Shown here: positions 26,373 through 33,546 of the stretch, one piece after another
Layout of the letters: each line of letters begins with the position of its first letter
Numbering within the stretch: position 1 is the first letter of the stretch
NCBI RefSeq assembly: GCF_042683405.1
Contig: NZ_JBHUJS010000010.1
Coordinates: 124,001 to 188,000, forward strand
Direction: 5' to 3'
Source of the DNA: Telluria sp042683405
GTDB lineage: Bacteria; Pseudomonadota; Gammaproteobacteria; Burkholderiales; Burkholderiaceae_D
DNA: 64,000 nt
Notes under the pieces: model-generated
The model's input: the letters and a program-made list of their open reading frames with translations, nothing else
What the model was told of the DNA's origin: nothing
Databases searched by the model: none
Made by a program: the position numbers and the translations under genes

Positions 26373-26693
26373 TTAGCGGCGTGCGATGAGCATGCCGATC
26401 ACGACGCCAACCGCCGCGCCGATCCCGACTGCCTTCCACGGATTCTCGTGCACGTACTCGTCGGTGGCCCGGGCCGCTTCCTTGGTCTTGGCGACCACGG
26501 CTTCTTCCATCTTGATGATGTCGTCCTTGGCGATGCGCAGGGTGCGCTCGAATTTGTCCTTGGCCGCGAGCAGCTCTTCGCCGGTCAGGTGGCTGCCCTG
26601 GCGCAGCCATTGTTCGGCGTCGCTGACCACCGTGCGCAGGTCGTCCAGCAGTTTGTCGCGGGCCGAGGATTTGGTTGGGATTGCCTGGATCAT
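26373..26693 (-). CDS. DUF883 (ElaB/YqjD) family protein
   Basis: 106 residues. Long amphipathic helix (residues about 10-80) and a single C-terminal TM segment with glycine-rich motif (NPWKAVGIGAAVGVVIGMLIARR), the tail-anchor found in ElaB/YqjD. In E. coli these proteins bind ribosomes at the membrane in stationary phase and are RpoS-controlled; the same role is inferred, not shown. First gene of the cluster. ubiA lies 21 bases upstream on the same strand. Confidence 0.92.
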   Translation of the reverse strand: MIQAIPTKSSARDKLLDDLRTVVSDAEQWLRQGSHLTGEELLAAKDKFERTLRIAKDDIIKMEEAVVAKTKEAARATDEYVHENPWKAVGIGAAVGVVIGMLIARR

Positions 26694-26714
26694 GTTGTTG
26701 TCCCCTGTGAAATA

Positions 26715-27569
26715 TTAACGTAAGGCATAGTCTAGCGCGATCCCGCAAAACAGTGCCGCACCCAACCAATTGTTGTGACGGAACGCAGCAAAACAGCGCA
26801 TCCGGTCCCGGTCCCTGATCAGGGAATAGTGGTAGAGGGCGATGGCTGCGGCCACCGCCACCCCGGCGACGAACCAGCCGCGCAGGCCGAGCTCCCAGCC
26901 GCAGGCCAGGATGATCGCCAGCGCCGCGCCGTAGCACAGCATGATGGCGGCCACGTCGAATCGGCCGAAGGTGATGGCGGAGGTGCGGATGCCGATCTTG
27001 AGGTCGTCGTCGCGGTCGACCATCGCATATTCGGTGTCGTAGGCGACGGCCCAGAACACGTTCGCCACCAGCAGCCACCACGCGACCGGCGGCACCGTGT
27101 CCTGGATGGCAGCGAACGCCATCGGGATGCCGAAGCCGAACGCGATGCCCAGGTAGGCCTGCGGGATCGCGAAGAAGCGCTTGAAGTAGGGGTAGGTGCC
27201 GGCGATGATGAGTGCGGCGACCGACAGCTGCTTGGTCAGCGCATTGAGCGGCAGGATCAGCAGGAAGGCGAGCAGCGACAGCACGGCCGCTACCATCACC
27301 GCCTCGCGCGCCTTGATCTTGCCGCTGGTGATCGGGCGGTCGGCGGTGCGCTTGACGTAGCGGTCGAAGTCGCGGTCCGCGTAGTCGTTGATCGCGCAGC
27401 CGGCCGAGCGCATGAGGATCGTGCCGAGCGTGAAAATGACGATGATGTCGAGCGGCGGATGCCCGTCGGAGGCGAACCAGATCGCGTTCAGGGTGGGCCA
27501 CAGCAGCAGCAGGCTGCCGATGGGCTTATCGAGTCGTACGAGACGGTAGTACAGTGCGAGCCGGTTCAT
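26715..27569 (-). CDS. ubiA: 4-hydroxybenzoate polyprenyltransferase
   Basis: 284 residues with eight or nine TM helices. The first Asp-rich motif is NDYADRDFDRYVKRTADRP and the second is DRDDDLKIGIRTSA, as in UbiA; RLDKPIGSLLLLWPTLNAIW at the N-terminus is typical. It attaches the polyprenyl chain to 4-hydroxybenzoate in ubiquinone synthesis at the inner membrane. It uses products of the dxs/ispA pathway encoded at 11-14 kb. The neighbouring oxyR is 66 bases upstream on the same strand. Confidence 0.97.
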   Translation of the reverse strand: MNRLALYYRLVRLDKPIGSLLLLWPTLNAIWFASDGHPPLDIIVIFTLGTILMRSAGCAINDYADRDFDRYVKRTADRPITSGKIKAREAVMVAAVLSLLAFLLILPLNALTKQLSVAALIIAGTYPYFKRFFAIPQAYLGIAFGFGIPMAFAAIQDTVPPVAWWLLVANVFWAVAYDTEYAMVDRDDDLKIGIRTSAITFGRFDVAAIMLCYGAALAIILACGWELGLRGWFVAGVAVAAAIALYHYSLIRDRDRMRCFAAFRHNNWLGAALFCGIALDYALR

Positions 27570-27635
27570 GCGCCCTTGTCATCGTGATATGGGAAGCGCG
27601 CATTTTAACCGCTGGCGCGGGAGGGGACTAACCTC

Positions 27636-28568
27636 TCAGGCTGCCGGCAGCATGTGCACGCCGGGCAGCTTGCATTCGGCCACCGCCGCCACGATCGCGT
27701 CGATCGCCGCACGCCGCGTAAAGCTCTTGCGCCACACCAGCACCACGCGCCGCGACGGCGCCGGTTCCTCGAATGGCACGAAGCGCAGCATCCCGTCCCG
27801 TGCATCCATGTCCGGCACCGAGGCCCGCGGCAGCACGGTCAGTCCGATCCCGGCGGCGACCATGTGCCGGATCGTCTCGAGCGACGATCCTTCGAAGGTG
27901 CGCTGCATGCCGTTGCCCGGCGCCGCGTAGCGCGCCATCTCCGGGCACACTTCCAGCACCTGGTCGCGGAAGCAGTGCCCCGTCCCCAGCAGCAGCATGG
28001 TCTCGGACTTGAGGTCCTTGGCGGGGATCGACTTGCGATTGGCCCAGGCGTGGTTTTTCGGCATCGCCACCACGAAAGGCTCGTCATACAGCGCCTGCGT
28101 GGACATGCCGTGCTCCGGCAGCGGCAGTGCCATGATCGCCGCATCCAGTTCGCCCTGGCGCAGCAGCTCCAGCAGGCGCACCGTGAAGTTCTCCTGCAGG
28201 ATCAGCGGCATCTGCGGCACGTTATCGATCACGTTCTTGACCAGCGGCGGCAGCAGGTAGGGGGCAATCGTGTAGATCACCCCCAGGCGCAGCGGCCCTG
28301 CCAGCGGATCCTTGTTCTGCTTGGCCAGCTCCTTGATCGCCGCCGTCTGCTCCAGCACCCGTTCGGCCTGCGCGATGATCTGCTGGCCCAGCGGCGTCAC
28401 CGAGATTTCCGCGCCGCCCCGTTCGAACAGCGTCACGCCAAGCTCGTCCTCGAGCTTCTTGATCGCGACGGACAGCGTGGGCTGGGCCACGTAACACGCC
28501 TCCGCGGCATGGCCAAAATGCCTGGCTCTTGCAACGGCGACAATGTATTTGAGTTCGGTGAGGGTCAT
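27636..28568 (-). CDS. oxyR: Peroxide-sensing LysR regulator OxyR
   Basis: 310 residues. N-terminal LysR helix-turn-helix (LKYIVAVARARHFGHAAEACYVAQPTLS) and an effector domain whose redox cysteines fall exactly at C199 and C208 (GTGHCFRDQVLEVC), the numbering of E. coli OxyR. Oxidation to the C199-C208 disulfide activates transcription of peroxide defence genes. The start is the ATG at 28568; a long upstream extension of the same frame is not coding. The gene is divergent from the third PilU-like ATPase, with 171 bases between that contain a large palindrome. Confidence 0.97.
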   Translation of the reverse strand: MTLTELKYIVAVARARHFGHAAEACYVAQPTLSVAIKKLEDELGVTLFERGGAEISVTPLGQQIIAQAERVLEQTAAIKELAKQNKDPLAGPLRLGVIYTIAPYLLPPLVKNVIDNVPQMPLILQENFTVRLLELLRQGELDAAIMALPLPEHGMSTQALYDEPFVVAMPKNHAWANRKSIPAKDLKSETMLLLGTGHCFRDQVLEVCPEMARYAAPGNGMQRTFEGSSLETIRHMVAAGIGLTVLPRASVPDMDARDGMLRFVPFEEPAPSRRVVLVWRKSFTRRAAIDAIVAAVAECKLPGVHMLPAA

Positions 28569-28613
28569 ACTCCTATTGAAACACAAGCATATTGCGCTGG
28601 CAATCTGTGGTTT

Positions 28614-28697
28614 GGGGACTGTCCCGGCGCGACTGTCCCCGGTCTTTCGATGAGCACCGAAGAAAAGGCCGGGGACAGTCCCGCAGGGACAGTCCCC
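28614..28697. repeat. 84-bp imperfect hairpin of four GGGACTGTCCC-type repeats
   Basis: Two double palindromes (28614-28640 and 28671-28697) are near-perfect reverse complements of each other, so the whole 84 bases can fold into one long hairpin. The central spacer (tctttcgatg...cgaagaaaa) is itself partly self-complementary. It lies between divergent oxyR and the PilU-like gene; TATAAT at 28703-28708 follows on the plus strand without a good -35. Confidence 0.85.
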
Positions 28698-28739
28698 TTC
28701 TATATAATCACCCGTCAGTTCAGTCATAGAAAGGCGCGC

Positions 28740-29927
28740 ATGTCCTCGACCTTTGGCCCCGACGAAGCGCGGGCGTACCTCCACAAGCTGCTCACGGTGA
28801 TGCACCAGCAGGGCGGATCCGACCTGTTCATCTCCGCCGACTTCCCGCCCTCCATGAAGCACCAGGGTGCGATGAAGCCGATGAGCCAGCAGAAGCTCAC
28901 CCCCGAGATCACGCGCGCGCTGGCCCTGTCGATCATGAACGACAAGCAGCGCACCGAGCTCGAGGCGGAGATGGAGTCCAATTTCGCGATCTCGATCCCC
29001 GGCGCGACGCGCTTCCGCATCAACGTCTTCGTGCAGCAGCAGGCCGTCGCCATGGTGTGCCGCACGATCGCTTCCGAGATCCCGAATTTCGAAAAGCTCG
29101 ACCTGCCGGACGTGCTCAAGGACGTCATCATGACCAAGCGCGGCCTCGTGCTGGTCGTGGGCGGTACCGGGTCGGGCAAGTCGACCACGCTGGCCGCGAT
29201 GATCGACTACCGCAACGCCAACTCGGCGGGCCACATCATCACCGTGGAAGACCCGGTCGAATACGTCCACAAGAACAAGGGCTGCCTGATCACGCACCGC
29301 GAAGTGGGCGTGGACACGCTGTCGTGGCACAACGCGCTGAAGAACACGCTGCGCCAGGCGCCGGACGTGATCCTGATCGGCGAGATCCGCGATACCGAAA
29401 CCATGGAGCACGCGATCGCGTTCGCCGAGACCGGCCACCTGTGCCTGGGCACCCTGCACGCGAACAATGCGAACCAGACCATGGACCGCATCATCAACTT
29501 CTTCCCGGAAGAGCGGCGCAACCAACTGCTGATGGACCTGTCCTCGAACCTGCGCGCGATCGTCTCGCAGCGCCTGGTGCGAACCGAGGACGGCAAGGGC
29601 CGCAAGGCCGCCATCGAGATCCTGCTCAACACCGCCACCATCAGCGAGATGATCCTGAAAGGGAACTTCCACGGCATCAAGGAGATCATGCACAAGTCGC
29701 GCGAACTGGGCATGTGCACCTTCGACCAGGCGCTGTACGAGCTGTACAACAAGGGCTTCATCAGCTACGACGAGGCGATCCGCAACGCCGACTCGGCCAA
29801 CGGCCTGCGCCTGCAGATCAAGCTGCGCGGCGACCGCAAGGAACCCGGCACCGGCACCGGCACCACTGCCGATGACCTCTCCATGGCGATCGAGGAAGAA
29901 CCGGAAGACGAAGAAGAGAAAAAATAA
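28740..29927 (+). CDS. PilT/PilU-type twitching ATPase (third paralogue)
   Basis: 395 residues from the ATG at 28740. It has a complete PilT/PilU core: Walker A GGTGSGKSTT, VEDPVEYVHKNKGCLITHREVG, Walker B region LIGEIRDTETMEHAIAFAETGH and His box CLGTLHANNANQTMDRI. The C-terminal segment LNTATISEMILKGNFHGIKEIMHKSRELGM resembles PilU rather than PilT. Extra features are a glycine/threonine linker and a strongly acidic tail (EEEPEDEEEKK) absent from the 21.8-kb PilU. It sits about 5 kb from the pilTU operon, as a single gene beside oxyR. Probably a second PilU; its separate role is unknown. Confidence 0.9.
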   Translation: MSSTFGPDEARAYLHKLLTVMHQQGGSDLFISADFPPSMKHQGAMKPMSQQKLTPEITRALALSIMNDKQRTELEAEMESNFAISIPGATRFRINVFVQQQAVAMVCRTIASEIPNFEKLDLPDVLKDVIMTKRGLVLVVGGTGSGKSTTLAAMIDYRNANSAGHIITVEDPVEYVHKNKGCLITHREVGVDTLSWHNALKNTLRQAPDVILIGEIRDTETMEHAIAFAETGHLCLGTLHANNANQTMDRIINFFPEERRNQLLMDLSSNLRAIVSQRLVRTEDGKGRKAAIEILLNTATISEMILKGNFHGIKEIMHKSRELGMCTFDQALYELYNKGFISYDEAIRNADSANGLRLQIKLRGDRKEPGTGTGTTADDLSMAIEEEPEDEEEKK

Positions 29928-29931
29928 CGTC

Positions 29932-29964
29932 GTCCCCGCGCTGGCCGGCCGCCTTCGCGGGGAC
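29932..29964. repeat. Palindrome GTCCCCGCG...CGCGGGGAC
   Basis: 9-bp perfect arms with a 15-base spacer, right after the ATPase stop codon. A divergent member of the GTCATCCC gene-end family. Confidence 0.5.
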
Positions 29965-29996
29965 CCATATCGAGCATCAGAACCCACACACAAGAA

Positions 29997-30476
29997 ATGC
30001 CAACTTTCGAATCCAAAATCTGCCCGCGCTCCGAGCTCGCGGCCCGCGTCGCCGCCTTGCCCAAGCCCGTCGTACTGACCAACGGCGTGTTCGACATCCT
30101 GCACCGCGGCCACGTGACCTACCTTGCGCAAGCGCGCGAACTGGGCGCCTCGCTGGTGGTTGCCGCCAACACCGACGCCTCCGTCAAGCGCCTGGGCAAA
30201 GGCGACGACCGCCCGCTGAACACCTGCGCGGACCGCATGGCCGTGCTGGCTGCGCTCGAGTCGGTGAGCCTCGTCGTCGAGTTCGACGAGGACACCGCGC
30301 TGGAAGTCGTGCAGGAAGCCCGCCCCGACATCTACGCCAAGGGCGGCGACTACGTGATGAACGAAATCCCGGAAGGCAAGGCCGTGATCAGCTACGGCGG
30401 GACTGCTGTCGCGATCGACTTCGAACACGACCGTTCCACCACCAAGCTGCTCGCCCGCGTCCGCTCCTTCAGCTAA
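29997..30476 (+). CDS. rfaE2: D-glycero-beta-D-manno-heptose 1-phosphate adenylyltransferase
   Basis: 159 residues, a stand-alone version of the C-terminal domain of HldE. The nucleotidyltransferase HxGH motif is in TNGVFDILHRGHVTYL, and the second motif is VVAANTDASVKRLGKGDDRPLN. It adds AMP to heptose 1-phosphate to form ADP-heptose for the LPS inner core. The kinase half (rfaE1) is not in this window. ATG at 29997 follows ACAAGAA, a weak ribosome site. Confidence 0.95.
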   Translation: MPTFESKICPRSELAARVAALPKPVVLTNGVFDILHRGHVTYLAQARELGASLVVAANTDASVKRLGKGDDRPLNTCADRMAVLAALESVSLVVEFDEDTALEVVQEARPDIYAKGGDYVMNEIPEGKAVISYGGTAVAIDFEHDRSTTKLLARVRSFS

Positions 30477-30483
30477 CGCTCCG

Positions 30484-30510
30484 CGTCATCCCGGCAGCCG
30501 CCGGGATCAC
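30484..30510. repeat. Short palindrome, GTCATCCC family (8-4-8)
   Basis: CGTC then ATCCCGGC/GCCGGGAT with a 4-base loop (agcc; arms 30488-30495 and 30500-30507), just after rfaE2. Same architecture as 866, 6154 and 51366. Confidence 0.7.
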
Positions 30511-30597
30511 GGCGCATTGCACGCTCACCTTGAACTTCATCGCTGCGCAAACAATACTGTAGTCCCACCGATCATTTTCCAACCTCAGGAGGAGATC

Positions 30598-31053
30598 ATG
30601 GACGACCAGGCAAACATCAGCCTCATCCGCCAGTGCTACGACAGCTTCCTGCGCGGCGACATCGAGCACCTGCTGACATTCATGGCGCAGGACATCCGCT
30701 GGGATCTGCCCCGCATGGAAGGGGTGCCGTATTCCGGCAAGCGCCAGGGCATCGACCAGGTGCGTGAATTCTTCCAGCTGCTCGACCGCAGCCAGAAGCC
30801 GCTCGAGTTCCATCCCGGCGAGTTTGTCGCGCAGGGCGACCACGTCGTGGTCTTCGGTCACTACGAATGGGCAGTCAAGAGCGACGGCCGCGAGTGGGGC
30901 GCCGACTTCGCGCACAGCTTCAGGATCCGCAACGGCAAGGTCTCGTCCTTCCACGAATACACCGACACGCATGCTGCCGTCGAGGCGTACCGCGCGGGCG
31001 CGGGCGCATCGGCCGGCCAGGCGGCCCAGCCGGACCGTCCATCCATGCATTGA
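30598..31053 (+). CDS. NTF2-like / SnoaL-type protein (paralogue A)
   Basis: 151 residues from the ATG at 30598, preceded by AGGAGGAGATC, a very strong Shine-Dalgarno. The cone-shaped NTF2 fold is indicated by IRQCYDSFLRGDIEHLLTFMAQDIRWDLP, REFFQLLDR and HSFRIRNGKVSSFHEYTDTHAAVEAYR, matching the ketosteroid-isomerase-like/SnoaL_2 proteins. Such proteins are often small-molecule isomerases or hydrolases; no activity can be assigned. The C-terminal 20 residues are Ala/Gly-rich. Paralogue B follows 18 bases downstream. Confidence 0.88.
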   Translation: MDDQANISLIRQCYDSFLRGDIEHLLTFMAQDIRWDLPRMEGVPYSGKRQGIDQVREFFQLLDRSQKPLEFHPGEFVAQGDHVVVFGHYEWAVKSDGREWGADFAHSFRIRNGKVSSFHEYTDTHAAVEAYRAGAGASAGQAAQPDRPSMH

Positions 31054-31071
31054 GCACCCAGCGGAGGGATC

Positions 31072-31515
31072 ATGAGCGAGCAGTCGAACATCGAACTGAT
31101 CAAGGAGTGCTACGACGCATTCACGAAAGGCGACCTGCCGCGTTTGCTGAGCCACATGTCGCCGGATATCGAATGGGAGCTTCCTGAGCTGGAAGGCGTG
31201 GCCTTCTCCGGCACGCGCAGCGGGCAGGCACAGGTGATCGAATTCTTCCAGATGGTGAGCGCGGCGCAGGACATCCGCGACTTCCGTCCGATCGAATTCA
31301 TCGCCCAGGGCGACCGCGTCGTGGTGCGCGGCCATTACGACTGGACGGTCAAGTCGACCGGCGTGGACTTCGGCAGCGAGTGGATCCACTTCTTCACGGT
31401 AAAGGACGGCCTGGTGACCGCCTTCCGCGAATTCATGGATACCCACGTCGTGGTGGAAGCCTATCGCGTGCCCCACGGTGCCATGCCGAGCCCCGAGTGC
31501 CCGGCCATCCACTAA
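31072..31515 (+). CDS. NTF2-like / SnoaL-type protein (paralogue B)
   Basis: 147 residues, starting at 31072 behind GGAGGGATC. It is collinear with paralogue A (IELIKECYDAFTKGDLPRLLSHMSPDIEWELPELEGVAFSG against the matching stretch of A) and shares the invariant EFFQ, QGDxVVVxGHYxW and EYTDTH/EFMDTH segments, so the pair arose by tandem duplication. Function is unknown. No regulator or partner enzyme is adjacent. Convergent with the ClpP-like gene. Confidence 0.88.
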   Translation: MSEQSNIELIKECYDAFTKGDLPRLLSHMSPDIEWELPELEGVAFSGTRSGQAQVIEFFQMVSAAQDIRDFRPIEFIAQGDRVVVRGHYDWTVKSTGVDFGSEWIHFFTVKDGLVTAFREFMDTHVVVEAYRVPHGAMPSPECPAIH

Positions 31516-31530
31516 TTCAAGCGCCGGCCG

Positions 31531-32346
31531 CTACAGGTCGCCAACAAGCTTGATTCCCTCGACCGTCGCCAGGCCGAGCTGGCGTAGCTCGTCTGCGCTT
31601 TTGGGATACGGATAGCTGACGATACCCTTGACACCAAATCCACGCAGCGTGGCCTGGCTCGGGAAGTAGAAGGTATCCGGTGATGCGTTTTTGGCCGTCA
31701 ACTCGACGGAAACATGCTTTTTGCTCGCAAAGGCTTTCGTGATGGCTTCGGCGGCCAGGGCCTCATCCAACTGTTCCTGTTCGGTCTCGAAATACGTGCT
31801 CCCATCGACTTTGACTAGCAAGTGAACAGGTTTCTTTGTTGGCGCAGTTAGCTTGTATGAGCGAAGTAGCAGTTCCTGCGAGATGCCCAGCTTGCGAAAC
31901 AAGTCGTCATCGGCTTGGTACAGGAGTTCCATCTGCCGATTGAGCTCGCTGAGGCGGCTTGGGTCTTTCTCTTGCTTGCCTATGGTCCGAACAAGGCCGC
32001 CGTGAAATCCGACAACCGCATCTCGCAGGAGCGTTTTGGTTCGGCCTGCCAAAAACACGTAGTTGGCACAGGCCGACAAACAGTGCCTGGCCACGGTCAC
32101 GTGGACGCCGAGTTCAGCAACCGCTGCGCCGATTTTCTGGCCCGCTGCTGCATCACCTCCGCCGGAGGTGATGGTCAGTCGCCGAGCTCCTGCGCGAAGG
32201 TGCCGGATCAGCGCTTCAGCAGATTCCTTCGTGATCGCTCCTCGATAGACGAGCTCATTCACGTCGTGGCAGATATGGAAGTCGTCCGCACGGGCATGAA
32301 CGCTAACGGAGGCCGCCACGATGAAAAGCCAGGTCATTGGGCGCAT
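31531..32346 (-). CDS. Predicted periplasmic ClpP/crotonase-like serine protease-like protein
   Basis: 271 residues from the ATG at 32346, with AGAGAG upstream; the longer frame beginning at 32433 lacks a signal peptide at its start. A signal peptide is visible (MTWLFIVAASVSVHARA). The core resembles secreted ClpP-fold proteins: oxyanion loop TITSGGGDAAAGQKIG, candidate nucleophile Ser91 in RHCLSACANYVFLAG and candidate His115 in VVGFHGGL. The third triad residue is not obvious. The C-terminal 100 residues are unlike known domains to my eye. Base composition is lower in GC than neighbours, suggesting acquired DNA. Substrate and partner unknown. Confidence 0.75.
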   Translation of the reverse strand: MRPMTWLFIVAASVSVHARADDFHICHDVNELVYRGAITKESAEALIRHLRAGARRLTITSGGGDAAAGQKIGAAVAELGVHVTVARHCLSACANYVFLAGRTKTLLRDAVVGFHGGLVRTIGKQEKDPSRLSELNRQMELLYQADDDLFRKLGISQELLLRSYKLTAPTKKPVHLLVKVDGSTYFETEQEQLDEALAAEAITKAFASKKHVSVELTAKNASPDTFYFPSQATLRGFGVKGIVSYPYPKSADELRQLGLATVEGIKLVGDL

Positions 32347-32645
32347 GACGCGTCTCTCTTTCCTCGAAAAACAGGACTTCATTCTCGTGCAACTGCCAAA
32401 GAGCAGAGTTGGCAGAACGCAATAGACCTGCAACTTCCCCTTAACGCGAGCCTATCTGGACGACCTGAGGTAGGCGCGCAAGTCGCTGGTAGTCGAGGCC
32501 GGCGCGCTGTATCGTGATAATCGGTGTACCGCCAGGGGGGGGGGATATTCGGGCAGTGGATTGCCGAGATACGGAGGTATTTCAGGATTCGGGCTCTCAG
32601 GTGGGCGGCCGTCCCCCAGCACCGGTTCTGGTGCAGGGGCTATCT
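32347..32645. other. Intergenic stretch with repeat remnant and G10 tract
   Basis: About 300 bases without a credible gene. It holds one copy of a 39-base repeat (32447-32485) that matches the 3' end of the hydrolase gene at 33508-33546, a run of ten G (32535-32544), and a partial 77-codon minus-strand frame that ends in the same RAYLxSSR tail as the hydrolase. I regard it as rearranged debris. Confidence 0.6.
32447..32485. repeat. 39-bp imperfect direct repeat, outer copy
   Basis: Matches 33508-33546 with two mismatches at an offset of 1,061 bases. On the minus strand both copies read RAYL[R/K]SSR and a stop. The homology ends abruptly at both sides. Confidence 0.85.
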
Positions 32646-33284
32646 TCAATTTTTTTCGGTGCGATCCATCAGCGCCGGCCACCAAGCGGGACGGTACTTC
32701 AATCTTAGCAGCGCGACGCCGGAATGAAACTCAAGAAAATTCTGGGTTGGTGTGACTGCGCGGATTGCCCCATTTTGGTTCGCACAATATCCAAAGCCAA
32801 TCGTGCGGCCTTGGTTTGAAGCTAGGGAATCCAATTGCCCATAGCTGCCATATTTGGCCGAAATGATAATGCCATCGTCATACTCGATGCGGTCCAAGCG
32901 TCCGTGTTCATCATAAACATAGTCTCCAACGATTGTTTCGTCATCACGGTCCCCAATTTGTTCCTGTACCAAACGGTCGTTCTCGTAGAAGTAATGTATG
33001 CGGCCTTCTCCGCTAGTCGCCACGTACGGACGTCCGCGGAGTGGCACCATCTCGATAGGATTGACGCGAATCGCGCCCGTGAGCGCAGGTGCCTCGTCGC
33101 TGGAGATGCGACGTTTGACTGAGGCGGTACCTGGTTCCGATCTGTCGCCGCTAGAGACTTCCCGCGATGCGTGGGGCCTGCTCGACAAGGAATTCGGCTG
33201 ATAAACCTGTGCGGCCACAGTCGCGGAATAACTGGCCGTAACGAGCACCACAACGGGGACGATGTGCAACTCGAACTTCGACAT
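32646..33284 (-). CDS. Secreted protein with YD/RHS-like repeat segment, function unknown
   Basis: 212 residues with a signal peptide (VVVLVTASYSATVAA, then QVYQ). Residues about 95-170 contain motifs like RHS/YD repeats (IHYFYENDRLVQ, YVYDEHGRLDRIEYDDG, YGSYGQLDSLASNQGRTIGFGY), about three units. It is far too short for a full RHS protein and has no toxin-like domain that I recognise, so it may be a stand-alone small YD protein or a fragment. Composition is clearly less GC-rich than flanking genes. It lies between two copies of a 39-bp repeat, suggesting it arrived with an insertion. Confidence 0.7.
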   Translation of the reverse strand: MSKFELHIVPVVVLVTASYSATVAAQVYQPNSLSSRPHASREVSSGDRSEPGTASVKRRISSDEAPALTGAIRVNPIEMVPLRGRPYVATSGEGRIHYFYENDRLVQEQIGDRDDETIVGDYVYDEHGRLDRIEYDDGIIISAKYGSYGQLDSLASNQGRTIGFGYCANQNGAIRAVTPTQNFLEFHSGVALLRLKYRPAWWPALMDRTEKN

Positions 33285-33378
33285 GCGCTCTCTCCAAGGT
33301 CAGGTTGAGTCGGAGGGCGGGCAAGCCGCCGTTCCGACATCATCCGGCATTGGGCGCATTGTTGATTTATCAATGAGC

Positions 33379-33404
33379 AAACGGGCGCAGCTAGCCGCCC
33401 GTTG
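33379..33404. terminator. Hairpin AACGGGCG...CGCCCGTT
   Basis: A stem of about eight base pairs in the 228-base gap between the YD-repeat gene and the hydrolase gene. No T-run on either strand, so termination is uncertain; it may mark the hydrolase transcript end. Confidence 0.4.
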
Positions 33405-33507
33405 ACATTGCACAGGCAAGCCTAGCTCACTGATCTTTTGAGGAGATGGCGAAATTTGCTGCTCCCGATGGACTGGCGGGCGCGGCCTCGCCGCGATCCG
33501 CGCAACA

Positions 33508-33546
33508 CGAGCCTATCTGGACGACTTGAGGTAGGCGCGCAAGCCG
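33508..33546. repeat. 39-bp imperfect direct repeat, in-gene copy
   Basis: Covers the stop codon and last codons of the hydrolase gene. See the outer copy at 32447. Confidence 0.85.

Noticed and set aside
28569..30428. Upstream extension of the oxyR frame to 930 codons
   Set aside because: Antisense to the PilU-like gene; OxyR length and C199/C208 numbering fit the start at 28568.
32452..32685. 77-codon minus-strand frame ending in RAYLRSSR
   Set aside because: Overlaps the YD-repeat gene, is Pro-rich and lacks a credible start; best read as repeat debris.
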